A stretch of 64,000 bases of DNA from Microthrixaceae bacterium (GTDB lineage: Bacteria; Actinomycetota; Acidimicrobiia; Acidimicrobiales; Microtrichaceae), in the NCBI GenBank assembly GCA_020027475.1, contig JAHRAZ010000005.1, positions 1 through 64,000 on the forward strand, read 5' to 3'. Within the stretch, counting starts at the first letter, position 1; each line of letters opens with the position of its first letter. Positions 17,446-26,128 of the stretch are shown here, in pieces. The notes below the pieces were generated by a model. It saw only the letters and a list, made by a program, of their open reading frames with translations. It searched no databases and was not told the origin of the DNA. Both the position numbers and the translations under genes were made by a program.

Positions 17446-19257
17446 ATGAACGACCAATTACCACCGGAGGACCGCCGGGCAGGCGATTCTTCCCCACCGA
17501 GCTCGACTGACGGGCCACCAACGCCGAAGACATCACCACCAGGGGCTCCACGAAAGCCCAAAATCGGAGATTCGATGCCGGCGCCATCGGATGCCTCATC
17601 GACGTCCTCTACGCGCAGTGGCGGGGGTCAAGGATCAGGTGAGGGAACCTCGCAGGGTCGCAAGAGGCGGCGCCGCCGCCGTGGTGGCCAGGGCAACCGG
17701 GCTCAGAGCGGCGAAAACCGGGCCCAAGGCGGCAAGACCGCAGAACAGCCTGACCAAACCGGGAAGCAGGGCAACCAACAGCAGAAACAGGGCCGGGGCC
17801 AGCAGGAGCAGGGTCAGCAAAAGGGCCGGGCCGGCGGTCAGGGAGGATCGAAGAAGAAAGGACGTAGCAGGCGCCGCAAGCCTCAGGCACCGATTTCGGT
17901 GACTGTTGATGATCTCGAGGTCATTGAATTGGATGAGGCCGAGATGGACACGCGCCGCGGCCAATACAAGGACGGCAACCCATTGGGCAGGTACCAGATG
18001 ATGGTGCATGTGGACGGGGAGACCACACACATCTCGGTACTCGAGGGTCGTTCGCTGGTGGAGCACTACGTGAGTCGGCCGGCAGACGAGGTGTCACAGA
18101 TTCACGGGAACATCTATGCGGGTCGTGTTGAAAACGTGTTGCCCGGCATGGAGGCGGCATTCGTCGACATCGACACGCCGAAGAACGCGGTTCTCTACCG
18201 TTCGGACATCACCTGGGATCCATCTGACCTGGATGGCGTGAATCCCGGAGATGAACCTCGTATCGAACAGGTCCTGAAGAACCGCCAGATTGTGTTGTGT
18301 CAGGTCACGAAGAACCCGATCGGCCACAAAGGGGCGCGGCTCACCCAGGAAGTTTCTGTTCCCGGTCGTTTCGTGGTTTTCGTACCGAACTCGGACACGG
18401 TTGGAATCTCCAAGCGCCTGCCGGACGCGGAGCGCAAGCGACTGCGCAAGATTCTCAACAAGGCTCGCCCCAAAGGGCATGGGTTGATTGTGCGCACAGC
18501 AGCAGAAAACGTCACGGCCAGCGAGATCCAGCGCGACATCCAGCACTTGTCGGCACAGTGGCAGAAGATTGCGGAGATGGCTCAAGGCCAACAGAAACCT
18601 CGCCTGATCTACCGCGAGCCGCCGATGGCCGTACGGATGATTCGCGAGGAGTTCAGCTCCGATTTCCGCAATGTCACCATCGACGACCCGGAGTTGTTTG
18701 AGGAGATTCGGTCCTATGCCGCGGCCGTTGCCCCGGCTCTTGCCGAACGAGTCAAGCTCTACGACACAGCCACGGAACCCCTACCGCTGTTGCAGAAAAT
18801 GCACGTGTCCGAACAGATCACCAAGGTGTTGGACCGCAAGGTCTGGCTTCCGTCGGGCGGCTCGCTGATCATCGAGACAACCGAAGCCCTGACCGTGGTC
18901 GATGTCAACACGGGCAAGAATGTGGGCTCCTCCAGTCTGGAGGAGACAGTCTTCAACAACAATCTGGAAGCTGCTGACGAAACTGCCCGACAGCTGCGCC
19001 TTCGTGACATCGGTGGAATCATCGTGATCGACTTCGTCGACATGGAGGTGAAGCAGAATCGCGATCAGGTGTTCAAGCGCTTCAAACAAGCTCTGAGCGC
19101 GGACAAGACCAGAACCCAGGTATTCCCGATCTCCGAGCTGGGTCTGGTGGAGATGACCCGCAAACGTATCGGAGAAGGGCTCCTGAACACCCTCGCAGAA
19201 CCCTGTGAGCACTGTCACGGTCGCGGAATGATTGTCCCCGAGCGCTTCCTGAGGTGA
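17446..19257 (+). CDS. rne: Ribonuclease E/G family endoribonuclease
   Basis: 603 residues. Single-strand-specific RNase of mRNA decay and rRNA processing. The first ~145 residues are low complexity: a Pro/Ser/Thr part, an Arg block, then a Gly/Gln/Lys-rich stretch, probably a disordered RNA-binding arm placed N-terminally as in other actinobacteria. Then come an S1-like domain (GNIYAGRVENVLPGMEAAFVDI), the catalytic DNase I-like part with the metal-binding Asp residues in LTVVDVNTGKN and IIVIDFVDM, and the zinc-link CEHCHGRG near the C-terminus. AGAGGA lies 7 nt before the ATG. No membrane or PNPase scaffold region follows the catalytic domain. Confidence 0.95.
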   Translation: MNDQLPPEDRRAGDSSPPSSTDGPPTPKTSPPGAPRKPKIGDSMPAPSDASSTSSTRSGGGQGSGEGTSQGRKRRRRRRGGQGNRAQSGENRAQGGKTAEQPDQTGKQGNQQQKQGRGQQEQGQQKGRAGGQGGSKKKGRSRRRKPQAPISVTVDDLEVIELDEAEMDTRRGQYKDGNPLGRYQMMVHVDGETTHISVLEGRSLVEHYVSRPADEVSQIHGNIYAGRVENVLPGMEAAFVDIDTPKNAVLYRSDITWDPSDLDGVNPGDEPRIEQVLKNRQIVLCQVTKNPIGHKGARLTQEVSVPGRFVVFVPNSDTVGISKRLPDAERKRLRKILNKARPKGHGLIVRTAAENVTASEIQRDIQHLSAQWQKIAEMAQGQQKPRLIYREPPMAVRMIREEFSSDFRNVTIDDPELFEEIRSYAAAVAPALAERVKLYDTATEPLPLLQKMHVSEQITKVLDRKVWLPSGGSLIIETTEALTVVDVNTGKNVGSSSLEETVFNNNLEAADETARQLRLRDIGGIIVIDFVDMEVKQNRDQVFKRFKQALSADKTRTQVFPISELGLVEMTRKRIGEGLLNTLAEPCEHCHGRGMIVPERFLR

Positions 19258-19274
19258 ACCTCCATCTCCCGATA

Positions 19275-19303
19275 TGCACATGGGTAGCCTGACTCTGTAG
19301 GCT
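19275..19303 (+). promoter_or_regulatory. Candidate promoter TGCACA-N17-TAGGCT for rplU-rpmA
   Basis: TGCACA (19275..19280) and TAGGCT (19298..19303) are 17 nt apart, and the -10 ends 10 nt before the rplU ATG, predicting a leader of only a few bases. No L21 autoregulatory leader structure can be recognised. Confidence 0.4.
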
Positions 19304-19313
19304 GGGGAGCCGT

Positions 19314-19619
19314 ATGTATGCAGTAGTAAAGACAGGTGGCAAGCAGTATCGGGTGACCGAAGGTCAGCGTCTGCGGGTCGAACATCTGGGTGAGCCGGAA
19401 TCGAGTGTCGAGCTACCCGCCGTGATGGTGGTTGACGGTGATTCCGTACTGGCGGGCGAGGACGTGGCTTCGGCGAAGGTGTCCGCACGTATCGTTGGCG
19501 AGGGTCGTGGCAAGAAGATCCACGCCTTCACCTACAAGAACAAGAGCAACCAGCGTCGTCGCTGGGGTCACCGCCAGAATTACTCAATGATTGAGATCAC
19601 CGGTATTTCCAAGGGCTGA
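19314..19619 (+). CDS. rplU: 50S ribosomal protein L21
   Basis: 101 residues. Begins MYAVVKTGGKQYRV, the L21 signature, and ends with KNKSNQRRRWGHRQNYSMIEITGI, the 23S rRNA-binding C-terminal region. It is followed 78 bp later by rpmA (L27), the usual pair, and sits downstream of rne as in many bacteria. Confidence 0.98.
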   Translation: MYAVVKTGGKQYRVTEGQRLRVEHLGEPESSVELPAVMVVDGDSVLAGEDVASAKVSARIVGEGRGKKIHAFTYKNKSNQRRRWGHRQNYSMIEITGISKG

Positions 19620-19697
19620 CTGGCCCCGGAACTGACGGCCAGGCGCTGGCCTGCCAGAACAACACAAGACCCGAACGAGAACGAGGACGGAACGACG

Positions 19698-19952
19698 ATG
19701 TCAAAGACCAAAGGTGGCGGCTCCACGAGAAACGGCCGCGATTCGAACAGCCAGCGCCTCGGTGTGAAGGTTTACGGCGGTGGCGTCGTCACTGCCGGAT
19801 CGATCATCGTGCGTCAGCGCGGAACCAGGATCCATCCCGGTGACAACGTGGGTAGGGGCGGCGACGACACCCTTTTCGCCCTCGCTGACGGCGAGGTCAA
19901 GTTCGGCTCACGCCGCAATCGCAAGATTGTGGAAATACTTCCCGCCGACTGA
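19698..19952 (+). CDS. rpmA: 50S ribosomal protein L27
   Basis: 84 residues. The N-terminus carries [19 protein letters not shown], the part that reaches the peptidyl-transferase centre, then [32 protein letters not shown], the family signature. The N-terminus starts SKTKGGG without the cleavable Firmicutes-type extension. The stop codon lies inside the first copy of a 17-nt tandem repeat. Confidence 0.98.
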   Translation: MSKTKGGGSTRNGRDSNSQRLGVKVYGGGVVTAGSIIVRQRGTRIHPGDNVGRGGDDTLFALADGEVKFGSRRNRKIVEILPAD

Positions 19953-19990
19953 GTTCCCTGTTCGACTGAGTTCCCTGTTCGACTGAGTTC
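19947..19990 (+). repeat. 17-nt tandem repeat, 2.6 copies, at the end of rpmA
   Basis: Perfect copies at 19947..19963 and 19964..19980 plus a partial copy to 19990 (unit GACTGAGTTCCCTGTTC). Each carries TGA, so the repeat begins inside the rpmA stop and extends into the 3' untranslated region. Confidence 0.9.
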
Positions 19991-19996
19991 TCGTAC

Positions 19997-20035
19997 GAGC
20001 CCCGATCCGTCGCGCGAGTCTCCGGTGCGGGGCTC
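19997..20035 (+). terminator. Candidate hairpin after rpmA
   Basis: GAGCCCCG (19997..20004) and CGGGGCTC (20028..20035) form an 8-bp GC-rich stem with a 23-nt loop in the convergent gap between rpmA and the dGTPase gene. No T-run follows, so it is a weak terminator candidate. Confidence 0.35.
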
Positions 20036-20097
20036 CAAGTTATTGGTTCCGCCACATTGGTTCTGCAAGGTTTGGTTTCCGTTGTTGGATTGCTGCC

Positions 20098-21381
20098 TCA
20101 GCAGGTCTTGGGCAAGCTGACCGGGTCCCAACCGAGTAATGACTGCGCCTGACGGAACGCGAACTTGTCCGTCATGCCACCGACCCAGGTGACAGCCCGG
20201 ACAAAGGCCTCGGTGCTGCCCGGGTCAACCTGATCCTCCGGGTTCAGGCGATCCGAAGTTGCCGTCGGTGGATTCATCGACATGGTGTGTGGCCCGTACG
20301 AGATGGCGTGTGGCCTGTCGGCGTAGAACTCCACGAGCGCACCCAGAATGCGGATTACCGCTCGGGACTGTTTCAACGAAGCCGGCCGCATGTAGATGTG
20401 TTCGTAGTTGAATGCCCTGAATGAGGCCAAAGCTTCTGCTTGTGCCTCGGACATGCCGATGCAACCTGTTTCGGAGACAGTTTCGACCATGGCTGCGATG
20501 AATGATCCCAGTTGATCCGAACGGGTGAGTCCACAACGTTCGGCGACCAGGGCGGGGAGCATGGTTTCGGAGACGATTCCGACGTGAGATGCATCCTCCA
20601 TGTCGTGGCAGACGTACGCGATCCGGTCAGCCCAAGAGACGATTTCACCTTCTGGTGTGCTTGCGATCGGTCTGGACCAGGAGTGATTCCTGATGCCGTC
20701 AGATGTTTCCGCGCAAAGATTGAGTGATGCCAGAACCACATCTGCCCCAAACGTCGCATGGTCATATCCACCCGGAATGTAGGGCGTGAAGGCATCTTCG
20801 GAGGCGTGCCCACCCGGTCCATGCCCGCAGTCGTGGCCAAGTGCGATCGCTTCGGTGAGCGCCACGTTGCAGCCAACGGCGGAGGCGATCGCAACTGCCA
20901 CCTGAGAGACCTCGAGTGCATGGGTCAGCCGGGTTCTCTGGTGATCCTCAGGCTGAATGAACACCTGGGTCTTGCCTGCCAGTCTCCGGAATGCGCTGGC
21001 ATGCAGGATTCGGTCCCGGTCTTTCTCGAAACAGGTCCTGAACTCATCGGGTTCTTCCACACGCAAGCGCTCGCCCGCTCCGCCCGCCAGGGTGGCGCCG
21101 GCAGCGAGTGTCTGCGCCTCCAGACCTTCCCGGTGCTCACGGGTGAATCGCTTCGGCTGGATCCGGATGGGTCCACCCTCGTGGGCGGTGCGAAACAGTG
21201 CTGACGTGCCAAGGTGGTTCTGGGGTGCATGGCCGTCCATGGTGGAGCGCCATATGTCCGTGCGGTCGCCGGACACGACCAGAGCAGGTCCACGATCTGT
21301 GAGGTCCACGCCGCTTTCTGTCGAGCCGCCCGTGGGGCTCGAGGGTGACTCTGCCCCTGAAGGTATGAGTTCGTTCTCCAT
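20098..21381 (-). CDS. dgt: Deoxyguanosinetriphosphate triphosphohydrolase (dGTPase), HD family
   Basis: 427 residues from ATG 21381; this start is preferred because TATGCT lies 7 nt upstream, while longer frames overlap the divergent HIT gene. Hydrolyses dNTPs to nucleoside and triphosphate, helping control dNTP pools. The HD-domain metal ligands are visible: His in RLTHALEVSQVA, HD in ALGHDCGHGPGGHASE, and Asp in IVSWADRIAYVCHD. FEKDRDRILHASAFRRLAGKTQVF is the usual entry motif. The N-terminal ~75 residues before it are low complexity and probably disordered. It is convergent with rpmA. Confidence 0.93.
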   Translation of the reverse strand: MENELIPSGAESPSSPTGGSTESGVDLTDRGPALVVSGDRTDIWRSTMDGHAPQNHLGTSALFRTAHEGGPIRIQPKRFTREHREGLEAQTLAAGATLAGGAGERLRVEEPDEFRTCFEKDRDRILHASAFRRLAGKTQVFIQPEDHQRTRLTHALEVSQVAVAIASAVGCNVALTEAIALGHDCGHGPGGHASEDAFTPYIPGGYDHATFGADVVLASLNLCAETSDGIRNHSWSRPIASTPEGEIVSWADRIAYVCHDMEDASHVGIVSETMLPALVAERCGLTRSDQLGSFIAAMVETVSETGCIGMSEAQAEALASFRAFNYEHIYMRPASLKQSRAVIRILGALVEFYADRPHAISYGPHTMSMNPPTATSDRLNPEDQVDPGSTEAFVRAVTWVGGMTDKFAFRQAQSLLGWDPVSLPKTC

Positions 21382-21388
21382 CAGCGCG

Positions 21389-21394
21389 AGCATA
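21389..21394 (-). promoter_or_regulatory. -10 element TATGCT, probable leaderless promoter of dgt
   Basis: On the minus strand TATGCT is followed by 7 nt and ATG 21381, with no Shine-Dalgarno sequence. Confidence 0.4.
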
Positions 21395-21430
21395 CGGGGG
21401 TGGTGAGACACGGATTGTGGGTGATGACAG

Positions 21431-21859
21431 GTGTATAGAGGCACGGATGACTGCGTGTTCTGTGAGATCGTCGAGGGAAATCGGACCGCTTCCGAGGTGT
21501 TCCGCGATGAATCGGTTGTGGCCTTCCTGGATCATTCCCCGCTTTTCAAGGGTCACTTGCTGGTAGTGCCGTCTGCGCATCACGTCGTACTCGCCGACCT
21601 GCCCGATGGCGAGCTGACCCACTACTTCGAAGTGGTTCAGGCCGCTACGACTGCGCTGGTGGACGGCCTCGGTTCACAGGGAAGCCTTGTGGTGACGAAC
21701 AACACGGTGTCGCAATCCGTTCCCCACCTGCACACACATGTGGTTCCCCGATCCAGGGGCGACGGGTTGCGTGGATTCTTCTGGCCGCGCACCAAGTACT
21801 CCAGTACTTCCGAAGCTGACGAGATGGCCCGCACCATCGCCTCCCGGCTGATTCTCTGA
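21431..21859 (+). CDS. HIT family nucleotide hydrolase
   Basis: 142 residues. Histidine-triad protein that hydrolyses phosphoramidate, phosphosulfate or dinucleoside substrates. Begins DDCVFCEIVEGNRTASEV, shows HLLVVPSAHHVVLADL, and has the active motif in HLHTHVVPRSRGDGLRGFFW (His-x-His-x-His). The C-terminal FFWPRTKY is typical of actinobacterial members. GTG 21431 is the longest start that avoids the divergent dgt gene; GTG 21452 is possible. The substrate cannot be told from sequence. Confidence 0.92.
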   Translation: MYRGTDDCVFCEIVEGNRTASEVFRDESVVAFLDHSPLFKGHLLVVPSAHHVVLADLPDGELTHYFEVVQAATTALVDGLGSQGSLVVTNNTVSQSVPHLHTHVVPRSRGDGLRGFFWPRTKYSSTSEADEMARTIASRLIL

Positions 21860-21987
21860 CGGTGCCGTCATGAGAATGCGACCACACCCGGGGTACCGCG
21901 CCCGCTTGCTGCCGATCAGCGGGCGCTGACGGTTACGATCATTTGGTCCCTGTCGCCCCAAGACTACCGAATCGAGTCGACGAGAAC

Positions 21988-23718
21988 GTGGCCAGACACC
22001 TCATAACCAGCGCTCTGCCATACATCAACGGAGTGAAACACCTCGGCAACCTCGTTGGATCGATGTTGCCGGCCGATGTGTATGCCCGGTATCTGCGCGC
22101 TGCGGGTCACGAGGTACTGGCCATCTGTGCCACGGATGAGCACGGTACTCCGGCCGAGTTGGGCGCGCTGGCCGAAGGTGAGGATGTCGCTGAATACTGC
22201 GCGCGTCACTATGAGGTCCAGAAGGACCTCGGAAATCGTTTCGAACTGAGCTGGGATTGGTTCGGCCGGACCTCATCACCGCAGAATCACGTGCTCACAG
22301 CTCATTTGGCCCGGCAGTTGAAGGCCAACGGCTTCACCGACACACATGCGACGAAACAGGTCTATTCCCTCACCGACTCACGCTTCTTGCCGGACCGTTA
22401 TGTGGTGGGCACGTGCCCCAACTGTGCTTACGACAGGGCCCGGGGTGATCAGTGTGAGAATTGCGGAAAACCGCTGGAGCCCACCGCATTGATCGAGCCG
22501 CGCTCGGCGATTTCCGGATCGACCGACCTGGAGGTGCGCGAGTCCGCCCATGTGTTCCTGCTGCAGTCCCGGTTGGCCGGACGCATCCGTGAATGGGTCG
22601 ACACAAAAGCAGATTGGCCGCAGTTGACTCGATCGATCGCCTACAAGTGGCTCGATGAAGGTCTCGAAGACCGCGGAATCACGAGGGATCTGAACTGGGG
22701 AATTCCGGTGGATCCGGATGATTTCCCTGATGCGGCGGGAAAGGTCTGGTACGTGTGGTTCGACGCACCGATCGGGTACCTGTCTGCGACTCGTGAATGG
22801 GCAGACGACCGGTCCGGCTCACCTGAGTTGGCCGAATCCCTGTTCGATACTTGGTGGCGTTGCGATCGCGGGGCTGATGATGTCACCTACACCCAATTCA
22901 TGGGCAAGGACAACGTCCCCTTCCATACGCTGTCGTTTCCCGCAACGCTCATCGGCAGCGGTGAGCCCTGGAAGCTCGTGGACCGCCTGAAGTCCTTCAA
23001 CTGGCTGACATATTATGGTGGCAAGTTCTCCACGTCGGAACAACGCGGCATATTCATGACCGACGCCCTCGACACCCTGCCGGCGGACTACTGGCGTTGG
23101 TTTCTGATGGCCAACGCCCCCGAATCGGATGATTCGAGCTTCACTTGGGAACTGTTCGGAGATGCGGTCAACAAGGATCTGGTCGGCACGTTCGGAAACT
23201 TTGTGAACCGAACCGCCTCCCAGGTGGATCGGCACTTCGGTGCGGTGGTGCCCAGCGGAGGGGAATCCGGCGAAATCGAAGAGGAGCTGTGGGTGGCGGT
23301 GAAGGTACGGATGGGCGAATACATCGATGCGATCGACGCGCTGCAGTTCCGGCGTGCTGCGGGAGCGCTGCGGTCTTTGTGGGTGGAAGGAAACGTCTAT
23401 CTGGAGGCGCGGGAGCCGTGGAAGACCGTCAAGACCGACATGGATCGCACGGCGTGCACATTGCGAACCGCATTGAAACTGGCACTGTTGTATTCGGTTG
23501 CTGCCGAGCCGTTCGTGCCGGCCGCCGCCGGCAGACTACGAGATGGGTTTCCCGAACTCGCTGACCTCGACCTGCCATTCGACACCGAGTTGCCCGCGAT
23601 GTGCCGTGAGGCCGTCGAAGAAGGATCCGAGTTCGCGAAACCCGGAATGCTCTTCACCAAGTTGACGCCGGAAATGCTGGACGAGTGGTCGCAGCGATTC
23701 GGCGGAGCGCCGGAGTAG
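21988..23718 (+). CDS. metG: Methionyl-tRNA synthetase
   Basis: 576 residues from GTG 21988, where the protein begins VARHLITSALPYINGVKHLGN; an in-frame TTG at 21943 would add 15 non-conserved residues. Class I synthetase: the HIGH signature appears as HLGN, the KMSKS loop as KFSTS in GGKFSTSEQRG, and a zinc knuckle as CPNC...CENC (about residues 145-165). The short C-terminus lacks the tRNA-binding (EMAP-like) extension. The next gene starts immediately after the stop. Confidence 0.96.
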   Translation: MARHLITSALPYINGVKHLGNLVGSMLPADVYARYLRAAGHEVLAICATDEHGTPAELGALAEGEDVAEYCARHYEVQKDLGNRFELSWDWFGRTSSPQNHVLTAHLARQLKANGFTDTHATKQVYSLTDSRFLPDRYVVGTCPNCAYDRARGDQCENCGKPLEPTALIEPRSAISGSTDLEVRESAHVFLLQSRLAGRIREWVDTKADWPQLTRSIAYKWLDEGLEDRGITRDLNWGIPVDPDDFPDAAGKVWYVWFDAPIGYLSATREWADDRSGSPELAESLFDTWWRCDRGADDVTYTQFMGKDNVPFHTLSFPATLIGSGEPWKLVDRLKSFNWLTYYGGKFSTSEQRGIFMTDALDTLPADYWRWFLMANAPESDDSSFTWELFGDAVNKDLVGTFGNFVNRTASQVDRHFGAVVPSGGESGEIEEELWVAVKVRMGEYIDAIDALQFRRAAGALRSLWVEGNVYLEAREPWKTVKTDMDRTACTLRTALKLALLYSVAAEPFVPAAAGRLRDGFPELADLDLPFDTELPAMCREAVEEGSEFAKPGMLFTKLTPEMLDEWSQRFGGAPE

Positions 23719-24549
23719 ATGGTGAGCAAGAAAGATGATCAGGGGCTGAGCAGGACGAGGGTGATCCTTCGCCACTTGGGGATGCAGATGTCGCGGGTGA
23801 TCCTTCTGATTTGTTTCATCGGCCTGAGCGGATTGGCGATTGGTTTCATCGTGGCCTACCCGCTGCGATTCGTCGAGTACGACGCGAGTGGAGCGGTCAA
23901 GATCGATCAGCAGGCTCTGGCTGGTGAAGTCGAGGTGACCGACGCTCTGGTGTCGCCCGGTGATCTGAGTTCCTCCTGGGAGTCCACGGATGATCGCCTG
24001 ACAGGCTTTGGAGTTCTCGGATCAAGTATCTGTGCGAACCCCATTGACCTGCCCACGCCTCTGTCTCCGAAGGAAGGGGTGGTTTACTGGAATCCCTCGG
24101 ATGACACCACGGTGATCTCCCAGGCCATCAGGGTGGAGAAGTCGCGTTCAGCGGTGGAGTATCTGAAAGACGTGCGGGATGAACTTTCCGAATGCGACAC
24201 GTTCTACCAACGGGTTGAGGGTGACCGCATACGGGTTTCCTCCAGCGAAGTCGACCGGCAGGCTCCGATCTCTGATCACGTCACCCGTCGCTACTCGTCG
24301 ACCAACAATGTGCAGGAGTGGTCCCTCATGGCCGTTGGTGACGTGATCGTGGCAGTTCAATACAGCGGTCCGGCCGCTCCGCCTCCGAACTTCCTGTCCG
24401 AAATCGAGTGGTCGATACTCGGTCGCGTCGCACCGGAGGAATTTGGCCCCGGTGGTGCGAGGCTGGACTCATCCGGCGTTGCGGATTCTGGCGTCGACGG
24501 TGCCGGAACCGACGGTGGGGGAGCCTCAGATGAATCCGACGGTCCCTGA
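23719..24549 (+). CDS. Unknown single-pass membrane protein
   Basis: 276 residues, not recognised. A basic N-terminus (RTRVILRHLGMQMSR) precedes one transmembrane helix (about residues 25-48); the rest is predicted outside the cell. The extracellular part has two well-spaced Cys (SSICANP and SECDTFYQ), which could form a disulfide, and contains YLKDVRDELSECDTFYQ and VIVAVQYSGPAAPP, vaguely like the sensor domains of mycobacterial PknH-type proteins. The last ~45 residues are Gly/Asp/Ser rich. Its ATG directly follows the metG stop, so it is probably co-transcribed. The PknH-like comparison is weak. Confidence 0.7.
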   Translation: MVSKKDDQGLSRTRVILRHLGMQMSRVILLICFIGLSGLAIGFIVAYPLRFVEYDASGAVKIDQQALAGEVEVTDALVSPGDLSSSWESTDDRLTGFGVLGSSICANPIDLPTPLSPKEGVVYWNPSDDTTVISQAIRVEKSRSAVEYLKDVRDELSECDTFYQRVEGDRIRVSSSEVDRQAPISDHVTRRYSSTNNVQEWSLMAVGDVIVAVQYSGPAAPPPNFLSEIEWSILGRVAPEEFGPGGARLDSSGVADSGVDGAGTDGGGASDESDGP

Positions 24550-24615
24550 GCAGATCCCGGAGTCTGACCCGTGCCCGGAGCCTGACGGAGGTATGGGACT
24601 TGTTGCCCAAGTGGG

Positions 24616-25392
24616 TTACAGCTGATCTTGAATCAGATGGTATTCCTCTGCGAACCCGCCTCCGTGGAGGTCCCCAGCCGCAGCCAGCACACTGCGCTGC
24701 TGTCGGCGGAACTCTTCGAGGACTGATTCCGCCGACCCCCCGGGATCGAGTTTGTGGAAATGGGTGGTTTCGAATTGTGAGGTATGTGTTTCGAGTGCTG
24801 CCACCCGCAAGTCCACGTCAGTTTCACTGACCGATTCGACGTGATTCACCTCATCCGGCTCGAACAGCAGCAGTGATGCCACCCGGTGAGTCTCCAAGCC
24901 TTCCTGAATCTGATCGGGATTGAAGAACGGATCACGGGCGGCCACGATTGCGTTGACCGTGAGTTCACCTGCGGCAGAGTGGTCCGGGTGAAGTCGATAC
25001 CTCTTCCACGGATCATGGGCAAGGATCACTTCTGGGCGGATCTCGCGAAGGGCCCGGCAAACCGCCTTTGTGGTTGGATCATCGGCGTGGAGGTCGCCGT
25101 CGACCTCACCCAGAAACACCACGCGGCCCCGGCCACCCAGTACCTCTGAGGCAGATCTCTGCTCTTGCTGTCGGCGCGCAACGAGGGCGCCCTGATCGGC
25201 CTCCGGGTTCCAGGTGCCTTTGGATCCGTCGGTGAGCACCAGATGATGGATTTTGGTTCCGAGCCGAGCCCATTTGGCCAGAGTGGCTCCGCACTGGAAC
25301 TCTGCGTCGTCGGGATGTGCAGCGATGACCAGTGCAGATGCCGGAGTCGGCAGGTTGGAACTCTCCGCAGGTGCGCCGTGCGTGGAGCGCAT
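24616..25392 (-). CDS. PIG-L (LmbE-like) deacetylase
   Basis: 258 residues. Zinc-dependent N-acetylglucosaminyl-type deacetylase fold: the metal motif AAHPDDAEFQCGA (about residues 24-36) and the distal His in RYRLHPDHSAAGELTV. Family members include MshB, Mca and teicoplanin-type deacetylases. It differs from the Mca encoded at 49744..50613 (DGSKGTWNP instead of CTGGEAGEVLNP), so it is a different subfamily. The ATG overlaps the cofC stop by one base (TGATG), so the two are coupled. Confidence 0.88.
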   Translation of the reverse strand: MRSTHGAPAESSNLPTPASALVIAAHPDDAEFQCGATLAKWARLGTKIHHLVLTDGSKGTWNPEADQGALVARRQQEQRSASEVLGGRGRVVFLGEVDGDLHADDPTTKAVCRALREIRPEVILAHDPWKRYRLHPDHSAAGELTVNAIVAARDPFFNPDQIQEGLETHRVASLLLFEPDEVNHVESVSETDVDLRVAALETHTSQFETTHFHKLDPGGSAESVLEEFRRQQRSVLAAAGDLHGGGFAEEYHLIQDQL

Positions 25393-26003
25393 CAGAAGGG
25401 AATGTTCCCGAGGTGGTCAGGGGGAAACAGGTCCTCGGGCTCATCGACATCCCAACCAAGTCCTTCATCCTCGATCACGGTGACGGTGAGTCCGGCCTCC
25501 CCGGCTGCGGTGCGATGCCTCGAGAATGACCCCGGTCCGTATTGCAGGTCGAGGGCCGTCCTCGCCGGCACCGACATCACGTTGGTTCCGTCGCGCCGGC
25601 GATCCGGAACAATTGCGATCTCCCTCGCGCCAAGTTCTGTGAACCGCTGGAGGTTCGCAGCAAAGGGAAGATCGGCATGAGCGATGATCGCTCTGTGGAT
25701 TCCTGCCCCCGCGACCTTTTCAAGAGCTGCGGTCAGGGCTCCGTTGAGGTCGAGTCCGGGGGTCCATGCCACGGCGGCTCCCTTGTCCCGGGACCACGAA
25801 GCGACGTCCTCGGAGTCGCACACCACGATTACTCCCAGCGGAGCCGCTGCGGTGAGGACCCTCGTGGCCATCCATCGGGCCAGTGAATCGCGCCGGGAGG
25901 GAGCCATGGACTCCGACAAGCGGTGTTTGGCCTCGGAGAATTCCTTGATGGGGATCACAACCACCGCATCCGGGTGGATCTGGTTTTGATCGCCTGCCGC
26001 CAC
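25392..26003 (-). CDS. cofC: 2-phospholactate/phosphoenolpyruvate guanylyltransferase CofC
   Basis: 203 residues from GTG 26003, chosen because TACAAT lies 7 nt upstream; a longer GTG start at 26030 is possible. Makes the GDP-activated 2-phospholactate or PEP that CofD joins to Fo in coenzyme F420 biosynthesis. Family motifs: VVVIPIKEFSEAKHRLSE, VIVVCDSEDVA, AIIAHADLPFA, IAIVPDRRRDGTNVM and GLGWDVDEPEDL. It supports use of F420 in this organism, and two luciferase-like F420 oxidoreductases lie at 53.5 and 59.3 kb. No cofD or cofE is in the window. Confidence 0.92.
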   Translation of the reverse strand: MAAGDQNQIHPDAVVVIPIKEFSEAKHRLSESMAPSRRDSLARWMATRVLTAAAPLGVIVVCDSEDVASWSRDKGAAVAWTPGLDLNGALTAALEKVAGAGIHRAIIAHADLPFAANLQRFTELGAREIAIVPDRRRDGTNVMSVPARTALDLQYGPGSFSRHRTAAGEAGLTVTVIEDEGLGWDVDEPEDLFPPDHLGNIPF

Positions 26004-26010
26004 GACAGCG

Positions 26011-26016
26011 ATTGTA
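26011..26016 (-). promoter_or_regulatory. -10 element TACAAT, probable leaderless promoter of cofC
   Basis: On the minus strand TACAAT is followed by 7 nt and GTG 26003. If transcription starts there, the GTG at 26030 cannot be used. Confidence 0.4.
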
Positions 26017-26115
26017 GGTAGGACTGCCACTCGTTGCAGACACCGGGGAGCGCAGCGGTGCCGGCCGGCGGAAAGGAACTCGTGAACATCGGCTCGCCGC
26101 GGTCATCCGCGGTCC

Positions 26116-26121
26116 TAGGGT
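26116..26121 (+). promoter_or_regulatory. -10 element TAGGGT, probable leaderless promoter of gpsA
   Basis: TAGGGT ends 7 nt before ATG 26129. It overlaps the in-frame GTG at 26120, which argues against that earlier start. Confidence 0.45.
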
Positions 26122-26128
26122 GAGTCCC